This document shows, piece by piece, positions 6,305 to 11,017 of a stretch of 11,017 bases of DNA. The stretch is taken from assembly GCA_002407905.1 (NCBI GenBank), contig DHPL01000040.1, positions 26,493 to 37,509 on the forward strand. Direction: 5' to 3'. Every line of letters begins with the position of its first letter. Position 1 is the stretch's first letter. Source of the stretch: Anaerolineaceae bacterium UBA5365 (lineage in GTDB: Bacteria > Chloroflexota > Anaerolineae > Anaerolineales > Anaerolineaceae). Under the pieces are notes generated by a model that was not told the origin of the DNA, made no database searches, and saw only the letters and a list, made by a program, of their open reading frames with translations. A program made the translations under genes and the position numbers.

Positions 6305-6781
6305 TTACTCTTCGATGGTGATGGCGAGTTCAGGGCACTCGGCAGCAGCTTCTTTGGCGGCTTCCTGGTGCTCTTCAGCAATCGGATCCTCGATCACTTC
6401 AGCATAGGGCTCTTTGGCCAGGCTAAACACCTCGGGGGCGATGCCTTCGCAAATACCGCAGCCGATGCACAGGTCCTTGTCTACAATAGCTCTCATTTCC
6501 TTCTCCTTCGTGGATTGCTTGGTTTCGTCTTGCTTATCAGCAGGGCTTTCCTGCGCTGCTGTAATCGCTTTGTCACTGGCTCCGGCAGCCTCATCCTCGA
6601 TCAGGATGGCGCCTTCGGGGCAATCTTCAGCGGCTGTGCGCGCGCTGTCTTCCAATTCCTGGGGAACAGGGTCCACCAGCACCTTGGCTGGGATTCCATC
6701 TTCCATTGAAAAAACTTCTGGGGCATCACCTTCGCAGATGCCGCAACCCAAGCACAGGTCTGGGTCAACCTTTACCTTCAT
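6305..6781 (-). CDS. Tandem two-domain [4Fe-4S] ferredoxin
   Basis: This is a 158-residue cytosolic electron carrier made of two aligned ferredoxin domains of 63 residues each, joined by a linker of about 32 residues rich in Ala, Lys, Glu and Gln. Domain 1 has C10, C13, C16 and C54 (CLGCGIC and DCPEG); domain 2 has C105, C108, C111 and C149 (CIGCGIC and ECPEL). Each therefore binds a single [4Fe-4S] cluster, as in Thermotoga/Desulfovibrio-type monocluster ferredoxins; the second-cluster cysteines of clostridial ferredoxins are absent. The protein is very acidic, usual for a soluble electron carrier. The frame extends to 6835, but ATG 6781 is preferred: the domain starts there with GGAAGGA just upstream. 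An internal ATG at 6496 has a perfect ribosome site and begins domain 2. The redox partner is unknown. Confidence 0.9.
   Translation of the reverse strand: MKVKVDPDLCLGCGICEGDAPEVFSMEDGIPAKVLVDPVPQELEDSARTAAEDCPEGAILIEDEAAGASDKAITAAQESPADKQDETKQSTKEKEMRAIVDKDLCIGCGICEGIAPEVFSLAKEPYAEVIEDPIAEEHQEAAKEAAAECPELAITIEE
6494..6508 (-). promoter_or_regulatory. Internal ribosome binding site and start at ferredoxin domain 2
   Basis: On the minus strand AAGGAG (plus 6503-6508) lies 6 bases before an in-frame ATG (plus 6494-6496). Translation from it would give MRAIVDKDLC and a complete 63-residue monocluster ferredoxin ending at the same stop. The site is as good as that of any gene in the window. It could be a working second start or a remnant of two fused genes; linker codons alone (KEKE) could also create a purine-rich stretch by chance. 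Confidence 0.6.
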
Positions 6782-6845
6782 TGTCCTTCCTTTCGCAACC
6801 TTTTCAGGCTGCATTCCACCGCCAGGGCGGCTCAAAACCAGCGTA

Positions 6846-6872
6846 AGTATAACATGAGGCGATTTTTCACAA
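6846..6872 (-). promoter_or_regulatory. Extended -10 promoter of the ferredoxin gene
   Basis: On the minus strand TATACT (plus 6846-6851) is preceded by TGT, giving an extended -10, with TTGTGA (plus 6867-6872) 15 bases upstream as a -35. Transcription would begin near 6839, giving a leader of about 57 bases. The 15-base spacer is short, but the extended -10 could compensate. Confidence 0.55.
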
Positions 6873-6888
6873 GCGCCAATTTGCGCTT
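6871..6888. repeat. Inverted repeat next to the ferredoxin promoter
   Basis: AAGCGC (6871-6876) and GCGCTT (6883-6888) are perfect inverted arms around a 6-base centre. The repeat touches the proposed -35 element of the ferredoxin gene and lies 23 bases past the stop of the HAAS gene. It could be an operator or a weak transcription stop for the upstream operon; no long T-run follows on the minus strand. Confidence 0.35.
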
Positions 6889-6911
6889 CAGATAAAACTC
6901 CAATAATGGGT

Positions 6912-7901
6912 TTATGCCTTGCTTTTTGCTTTGATCAGGCCATAGATTGTTTGCCCGCTATCGAAGAGCAAAACCACCACGATCACCGCCAAAACCGTGA
7001 GCGGCAGCCACTGAAAACCCGCGCTAACACCTGCCGCGTCCAGGCCGGTAAGGCCTTGCAGCATGGCGGCGAATCCGGGGTTCAATACCTCAGGCTTCGT
7101 TAGGAGGCTGAAAGCATAGATGATGCCCAGGGCATTCGCGCCTAAATCCAGGATGGCGGCGCCTGTGTTCACCTCACCCACTGCATAATTGACGATCAAA
7201 CTGGTCAGGTTAAGCAGCCCTGCCGCCAGTGCCAGCGGGGCAAGCGCTCCCACAAGTTCCCCATTCAGGATGCTGGTCCATTTGCCATCCGCCAGCACAG
7301 GCAGGTTGACCCGCGGCGAGTAAGCAAATGCCAGGATGAAAAGCACGAAGAAGATGATGCCCGCAGAGAGCTCCCATGGGCTTTCGCGTTTCTGGGTTTC
7401 TGCGGGCAGTTCCGGCAAGCTCTCCAAAAAATCTTCTTCGTCAAAGCGAACTTGCTTGCGGTACATCACCGCGAAGATGAGCGTGGTGATCGCGAAGGCA
7501 ACCAGAAGGCCGTTGAAAATCGAGAAGAGGCTCTCAAAGGTGTAAGACAGTAAATTCGCCTGGGGCTCGAAAACCGCGGTAAGGATCTGCGCCAGCACCA
7601 GCCCGCCCCCAGCTGCCCACAGCACGATGCGCAGGATTATCTGGTAAAGGTTGTAATGCGGCTGCCCGATCAGGGCTTCTGCTTCCCTACCCCGGTATTT
7701 CATCGCCAGCAGCCTGGGGCTGCCCAGGTCTCGCAGCACCTGGCGTACGGCAGCCGGGTTTTGTGCTGCCTCTGGCCCCAGACCGGCCAGAGTGTCTTCA
7801 ATAACGGCCGCCAATTCCCGGCCCAGGTCTTCCCGCTCGGCGGCAGGCAGGGTTTGGGTAACTGCATAAATGTAGCGTTGGATCATTTCCTGGTTTTCCA
7901 T
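6912..7901 (-). CDS. HAAS-domain integral membrane protein partnered with PadR
   Basis: This is a 329-residue membrane protein. Residues 1-70 form a small helical cytosolic domain (MIQRYIYAVTQTLPAAERED, then VRQVLRDLGSPRLLAMKYRG) of the HAAS type, which is typically encoded beside PadR regulators and is thought to signal between membrane and regulator. Six hydrophobic helices follow at about 86-111, 121-147, 178-194, 217-241, 248-267 and 299-323, with an acidic cytosolic loop (FDEEDFLESLPELP) near 153-166. The ATG at 7901 is one base after the PadR stop, and the ribosome site (GAGGA) lies within the last PadR codons, so the two are probably translationally coupled. No enzyme motif is visible in the membrane part. 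The likely role is sensing or membrane response under PadR control; the signal is unknown. Confidence 0.82.
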   Translation of the reverse strand: MENQEMIQRYIYAVTQTLPAAEREDLGRELAAVIEDTLAGLGPEAAQNPAAVRQVLRDLGSPRLLAMKYRGREAEALIGQPHYNLYQIILRIVLWAAGGGLVLAQILTAVFEPQANLLSYTFESLFSIFNGLLVAFAITTLIFAVMYRKQVRFDEEDFLESLPELPAETQKRESPWELSAGIIFFVLFILAFAYSPRVNLPVLADGKWTSILNGELVGALAPLALAAGLLNLTSLIVNYAVGEVNTGAAILDLGANALGIIYAFSLLTKPEVLNPGFAAMLQGLTGLDAAGVSAGFQWLPLTVLAVIVVVLLFDSGQTIYGLIKAKSKA

Positions 7902-7902
7902 C

Positions 7903-8241
7903 TTATTCCTCGTTCAATAACTGGTCGATCGTGTGATTGGAGGCCTGCCAGATAGCCAGCATTTCTGTCAGCATTCGGGCGCCTTTGGGATTCAGCACGT
8001 AATTCTTGCGCGGTTTCTCTTCCGTGATGGCCCAGGTGCTGCTCAGCAAGCCTTGCTCCTCAAGCCGGCGCAGCAGCGGGTATAGGGTGTTGCCTTCCAC
8101 TTCCACGCCGGCTTCACTCAGGGTTTTTACCAGTTGATAGCCGTGCTGGGCTTGGCGCAGCTGGCTTAAAGTCACCAGCACCAGAGCCCCGCGCTTGAGC
8201 TCACTTTGGAAATTTTGGAGAAATTGCTCTTCTGCTGTCAT
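7903..8241 (-). CDS. PadR-family transcriptional regulator
   Basis: This is a 112-residue winged-helix regulator. PadR hallmarks are present in order: HGYQL at 33-37, EGNTLYPLLRRLEEQGLL at 49-66 (recognition helix and turn into the wing) and RKNYVLNPKG at 78-87 (wing strand). A single C-terminal helix of about 25 residues makes it a short, PadR-s1-like member that would dimerise through that helix. Such proteins usually repress their own operon and release DNA on binding a small hydrophobic ligand. Here a perfect palindrome lies between the -35 and -10 of its own promoter, which fits autorepression. ATG 8241 has AAGGAG (plus 8248-8253) 6 bases upstream. It is the first gene of a two-gene operon with the HAAS protein. 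Confidence 0.93.
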   Translation of the reverse strand: MTAEEQFLQNFQSELKRGALVLVTLSQLRQAQHGYQLVKTLSEAGVEVEGNTLYPLLRRLEEQGLLSSTWAITEEKPRKNYVLNPKGARMLTEMLAIWQASNHTIDQLLNEE

Positions 8242-8260
8242 ACCTTACTCCTTATTACAC

Positions 8261-8289
8261 ATATTACTGTGTATCACACAGTATGTCAA
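8261..8289 (-). promoter_or_regulatory. PadR operon promoter
   Basis: On the minus strand a perfect TTGACA (plus 8284-8289), a 17-base spacer and TAATAT (plus 8261-8266) form a strong housekeeping promoter. Transcription would start near 8254, immediately before the AAGGAG ribosome site, so the leader is only about 13 bases. Confidence 0.85.
8265..8283. promoter_or_regulatory. Palindromic operator in the PadR promoter spacer
   Basis: TACTGTGT (8265-8272) and ACACAGTA (8276-8283) are perfect 8-base arms around a 3-base centre. The site fills the spacer and touches both the -35 and the -10, so a bound dimer would exclude RNA polymerase. Known PadR operators carry similar TGT/ACA half-sites, so this is probably the autoregulatory site. 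It lies 93 bases from the divergent DUF952-phosphatase start, too far to block that gene directly. Confidence 0.8.
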
Positions 8290-8330
8290 GAGGTAAAATT
8301 AGCGAACTAGAGCCAAAGCCTGACGGGCGG

Positions 8331-8359
8331 TCGATTCGGGCCGGGAGTAGGGATAGAAT
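8331..8359 (+). promoter_or_regulatory. Weak promoter candidate for the DUF952-phosphatase gene
   Basis: TAGAAT (8354-8359) has a moderate -10 match, and TCGATT (8331-8336) lies 17 bases upstream as a poor -35. The leader would be about 10 bases and would include the AGGAGG ribosome site at 8366-8371. No better promoter is seen between the two divergent genes. Confidence 0.35.
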
Positions 8360-8375
8360 TGAGGCAGGAGGCGCC

Positions 8376-9227
8376 ATGATCTTTCACATCACCACCCCCC
8401 AGGCCTGGCAGGAAGCCCGGGCCAAGGGCCAGTACCTGCCGGCCGCGTATGCCCAGGACGGCTTCATCCACTGCTCGGATTTCTGGCAGCTCAAGGGCAC
8501 GGCCAACCGCTTCTACCTGGACGCGCCGGAACTTTTGGTTCTGGAGATCGACCACCAGCAGCTGGCTGATCATTTGGTTTACGAAAACCTGGAAGGCGGC
8601 GAGATGCTCTTTCCGCACCTCTATTGCCCCCTGCCCGTGAGTTCAGTTGTCAGTACCTTCGAGCTCCAGCGCAGGGAGGATGGCCGCTGGACTATCCCGC
8701 CCGAGCGCGAGATGGCCCCCATCCCCCGTATGAACGAGATCCCTTACGGCCTGCCGGGCAAGGCCTACCGCTCAGTGATGCCCTGCAATCGCTACGTCGA
8801 CCCGGATTGCCAGGTCTACGAGGACTTCCGCAATGCGAATATCCAAACCGTCTTCGTCCTTCAGGAAGCCAATGAGCCGCAGGAGCGTTCCGGGATCGAC
8901 CTTTTTGGACATTACAAGCAAATGGGCCTGCGGGTCGTGCATGCCCCCTCGCGGGATTTTTATGTTCCGCCTGCGGGCGCCTGGGATGAAGCCCTGGCAA
9001 TTGCTGCCCGGGAATTGCAGGCCGGGCACAACATCGCGATCCATTGCCACGCCGGCATCGGACGCACGGGCATGTTTGCCGCTTGCCTGGCAGTAGACCT
9101 ATTAGGTCTGCCGGCCCGCGAGGCAATCCTTTGGGTGCGTCAGTACTCCCCCTACGCGGTCGAGACCCTCATGCAGGAACGCTTTGTGGAAAACTACGCC
9201 GCCAGCCGCGAAAAGCGCGAAGCGTAA
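8376..9227 (+). CDS. DUF952 domain fused to a tyrosine/dual-specificity phosphatase
   Basis: This is a 283-residue two-domain protein. Residues 1 to about 96 are a DUF952 domain with its usual landmarks: MIFHITTPQAW at the start, GFIHCS at 29-34, LEID at 56-59, NLEGGE and LFPHLY near 71-83. Residues about 110-280 are a cysteine phosphatase. The P-loop HCHAGIGRTG has nucleophile C224 and R230, and D194 in DFYVPP is the likely general acid. YRSVMP near 131-136 and the closing YAVETLMQERFV also fit bacterial dual-specificity phosphatases. Both domains look intact, so this is a true fusion. The phosphatase should hydrolyse phosphotyrosine, phosphoserine or a small phosphate ester. DUF952 has, to my knowledge, been grouped with ADP-ribosyltransferase-like folds, but no activity is established. 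The frame opens at 8283; ATG 8376 is chosen because AGGAGG (8366-8371) precedes it and DUF952 proteins begin there. Confidence 0.88.
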   Translation: MIFHITTPQAWQEARAKGQYLPAAYAQDGFIHCSDFWQLKGTANRFYLDAPELLVLEIDHQQLADHLVYENLEGGEMLFPHLYCPLPVSSVVSTFELQRREDGRWTIPPEREMAPIPRMNEIPYGLPGKAYRSVMPCNRYVDPDCQVYEDFRNANIQTVFVLQEANEPQERSGIDLFGHYKQMGLRVVHAPSRDFYVPPAGAWDEALAIAARELQAGHNIAIHCHAGIGRTGMFAACLAVDLLGLPAREAILWVRQYSPYAVETLMQERFVENYAASREKREA

Positions 9228-9254
9228 CTACTATCGGTTGGCAACGGAGGCAAC

Positions 9255-9290
9255 AAAAAAGCCTGGCAAAAAATCTGCCAGGCTTTTTTT
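9255..9290. terminator. Bidirectional terminator between convergent genes
   Basis: GCCTGGCA (9261-9268) and TGCCAGGC (9276-9283) form an 8-bp stem with a 7-base loop, flanked by six A on the left and seven T on the right, which can extend the pairing. It has a T-run in both directions, so it ends both the DUF952-phosphatase transcript and the convergent lipoprotein transcript. Confidence 0.92.
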
Positions 9291-9305
9291 GATCGGGTTC
9301 CGGGT

Positions 9306-10190
9306 TTAGCGGATCTCTATCGCCAAACTAAAGTTGGTTGGTGCGCTTCCCGGCACTGAGAATACATTGAAAATGTAATCCCCAGTCACAGGCAGTTTGC
9401 CGTCAAAACTGGCGCCCTCGCCCATAGGCGATTTCAGCACAGTACCTTCAACAGCGTAGATCGAGAGGCCCAGGCCAGCAGCGTCCACGCTGGCCTTCAG
9501 GTTTTGGCCGGCACGGGCGTACACAATGAATTGCATGCCGTTGCCATTGCCAATGCTGCCCTTGCCGCTCATGCTGCTGCTGCCAGAGGCAAAACTCAAG
9601 CGGGCAGGGATGCTGAGGTAAAGGCTGTAATCGGCATCGGTATTGCCGCCATACACGTCAATAAACCAATCGCCGCCTGCGGGCAGGTAAACCCTAAAAT
9701 TGGTCCAGGCTTTGGCAGGGTCCAATAACACGGTGCCAGCCGCGTTGCGTACACCCAACACCGCGTTGCTTCCTGTGCTGAGCGTCAGGTTGATCAACTG
9801 ACCTTTCAGGGCGCCAAATACGTAGCGCACTGTCTTGCCGGCAGCCACTTTGCCACTGGCGCTTACATCGGTACCGCCGAGGGCCATGCTCAGGCGGATG
9901 CCCTGGCTGGTCACCTGGCTGGTGCCGGCACCGGGGGTGGCAGTAACGTAAATCATCTGCGTCACCTGCACAACAGGGACTTCAGCAGTTGGGCTGGGTT
10001 CGGGCGTGCTTTCCGGAGCTGGATTCGCGGGAATCGCGGTTCCCTGCGCCACGGCGGTCATCGTGCCATGCGCGGATTCTGCGATTCGGGTCATTGAAAC
10101 ATCCTGGCTTACAGGTGTGGGCATGCATGCACCCAAAACCAGTGCTGCCGCTAGTGTGGCAGCCATCATCAAACTAAGTTTCTTGCTCAT
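9306..10190 (-). CDS. Lipoprotein with two PPC-like beta-sandwich domains
   Basis: This is a 294-residue predicted surface lipoprotein. A basic then hydrophobic signal peptide ends in the lipobox LGAC, with the lipidated cysteine at residue 22. A Ser/Thr/Pro-rich linker follows (PAPESTPEPSPTAE, about residues 57-70), of the kind that holds a domain away from the membrane. Two beta-rich stretches come next, about 110-195 and 200-294. Each has alternating hydrophobic strands and the YxFxAxxGQxLxxxL-like rhythm of bacterial pre-peptidase C-terminal (PPC) domains; compare VRYVFGALKGQLINLTL with MQFIVYARAGQNLKASV. Such domains usually bind or present partners, and no catalytic motif is seen. Two adjacent ATGs exist. 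The inner one at 10190 is preferred because GGAG (10196-10199) is 5 bases from it, but only 2 from ATG 10193. Confidence 0.78.
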   Translation of the reverse strand: MSKKLSLMMAATLAAALVLGACMPTPVSQDVSMTRIAESAHGTMTAVAQGTAIPANPAPESTPEPSPTAEVPVVQVTQMIYVTATPGAGTSQVTSQGIRLSMALGGTDVSASGKVAAGKTVRYVFGALKGQLINLTLSTGSNAVLGVRNAAGTVLLDPAKAWTNFRVYLPAGGDWFIDVYGGNTDADYSLYLSIPARLSFASGSSSMSGKGSIGNGNGMQFIVYARAGQNLKASVDAAGLGLSIYAVEGTVLKSPMGEGASFDGKLPVTGDYIFNVFSVPGSAPTNFSLAIEIR

Positions 10191-10464
10191 CATGTCTCCT
10201 AAAGGTTTTGGCCGTTTTCAGTAAATTAGTTTACGCCATAACCTTTTTCCATCCTTAGACGTAATAACCCACCCGGATGTTCCCGCCAAAAACATTTTTC
10301 GTAACCCAGTCCAATTGCTTGAATAAGGGCCGCCTTCCAAAGGGCTAAACCAGGTTATCACTCTGTTAAATCTGTCCATCCAGGCTCTAGCCATGGCGGC
10401 CTATGTTATGATTTATTGAAAGGCATGGCCGCTTGCCGTTGATTGACCTTGCCCGGGAGTTGGA

Positions 10465-10968
10465 ATGACAAAAACTTTGCTTCTGATGCGTCACGCGAAA
10501 TCGAGTTGGAAAGATAAAAGCTTGCCCGATATCAAAAGGCCGCTTAAAAAACGCGGTGAAGAAGCCGCGGAGCGGATCGGGCGCACTTTGCGTGACACCG
10601 GCTTTGTACCCAACCTGATCATTTCCTCCCCGGCCAAGCGCACCCGCCAAACCGCCGAGATCGTTGCCAAGGCAGCCCATTACAAAGGCGAGATTGAATA
10701 CGTCGATTCCTTCTACATGGGTGAGCCCAACGATTTTTACACCCGATTGAAGCAACTGCCGCGTGAAGCGGATAAGGTGATGGTGGTTGGGCACAACCCA
10801 GGCCTGGAGGCCTTGCTGCAGCATCTGGATGGCCACGTGGATGCCTTGCCCACCGGCGCCCTGGCGCTGCTCAAGTTGGACCTGAAGGATTGGTCTGAGT
10901 TGGACATGTCCACCGCCGGCCAGTTGATCGCCTTCTGGGACCCCAGCCGCGACGAAAAGAAAAAGTAA
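10465..10968 (+). CDS. SixA-like histidine phosphatase
   Basis: This is a 167-residue cytosolic enzyme of the histidine phosphatase (phosphoglycerate mutase-like) superfamily, SixA subgroup. Residues MRHAKSSW at 8-15 are the RH signature, with H10 as the phospho-acceptor and R9 beside it. SSPAKRTRQTAE at 54-65 supplies the phosphate-binding R59. VGHNPGLE at 108-115 holds the second catalytic H110. The length fits SixA, which in E. coli removes phosphate from histidine phosphocarrier domains; members outside Proteobacteria have uncertain substrates. ATG 10465 has GGGAG 5 bases upstream. The 263 bases between it and the divergent lipoprotein contain TATGAT (10407-10412) as a possible -10 but no clear -35, and otherwise nothing I can identify. 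A terminator follows directly. Confidence 0.9.
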   Translation: MTKTLLLMRHAKSSWKDKSLPDIKRPLKKRGEEAAERIGRTLRDTGFVPNLIISSPAKRTRQTAEIVAKAAHYKGEIEYVDSFYMGEPNDFYTRLKQLPREADKVMVVGHNPGLEALLQHLDGHVDALPTGALALLKLDLKDWSELDMSTAGQLIAFWDPSRDEKKK

Positions 10969-10972
10969 AGTT

Positions 10973-11015
10973 AAAAGCCCTCTCCCGTGCAGTTCACGCC
11001 CCGAGGGCTTTTTTT
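10973..11015 (+). terminator. Rho-independent terminator of the SixA-like gene
   Basis: AAAAGCCCTC (10973-10982) and GAGGGCTTTT (11003-11012) form a 10-bp stem with a T-run after it. The 20-base loop holds a smaller nested hairpin, CGTG (10986-10989) with CACG (10995-10998). It starts 4 bases after the stop codon. Confidence 0.9.
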
Positions 11016-11017
11016 CT

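Noticed and set aside
6782..6835. Upstream ATG at 6835 for the ferredoxin
   Set aside because: It adds 18 residues unlike any ferredoxin, and the GGAAGGA site precedes ATG 6781. The predicted transcription start near 6839 would leave it almost no leader.
8283..8375. N-terminal extension of the DUF952-phosphatase from ATG 8283
   Set aside because: The extra residues are low-complexity and basic, that ATG overlaps the PadR operator and -35, and AGGAGG with the conserved MIFHIT start supports 8376.

Overview
The window looks like chromosomal DNA from a GC-rich free-living bacterium. The best guess is a member of the Chloroflexota, class Anaerolineae. That is inferred from gene style only: short lipoproteins with Ser/Thr/Pro-rich linkers and PPC-like sandwiches, PadR plus HAAS membrane protein pairs, DUF952 and SixA-type proteins, and several genes that appear to be transcribed leaderless. 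There is no rRNA, tRNA, CRISPR array, transposase or phage gene, and every gene looks intact.

Layout, left to right. Positions 1-312 hold no gene but contain four related hairpin repeats. A YgjP-type zinc metallopeptidase (minus) and a small lipoprotein (plus) are divergent, with only 36 bases between their start codons. Next come two tandem paralogous major facilitator transporters (plus), then a small LuxR-type HTH regulator (plus) with its own near-consensus promoter. A convergent hairpin separates this from a minus-strand block. Read in transcription order, that block is: a PadR regulator, a HAAS-domain six-helix membrane protein one base after it, a two-domain ferredoxin with its own promoter and terminator, and a secreted subtilisin-like protease with its own promoter and terminator. 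Divergent from PadR is a plus-strand protein joining DUF952 to a tyrosine/dual-specificity phosphatase. It ends at a bidirectional terminator shared with a minus-strand lipoprotein. The last gene is a SixA-like histidine phosphatase (plus), followed by a strong terminator.

How the genes relate. The clearest functional units are the PadR/HAAS pair, with a palindromic operator inside the PadR promoter spacer, and the MFS pair, possibly with the LuxR regulator. The others look like independent housekeeping or envelope functions. Two modes of translation initiation are visible: genes with good Shine-Dalgarno sites (subtilisin, ferredoxin, PadR, DUF952-phosphatase, SixA, distal lipoprotein), and genes whose -10 box sits 6-11 bases before the start codon with no Shine-Dalgarno (YgjP, proximal lipoprotein, both MFS genes).

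The observations most worth following up are the DUF952-phosphatase fusion, the di-ferredoxin with a perfect internal ribosome site at the second domain, the back-to-back leaderless promoters, and the hairpin repeat family with covarying stems.
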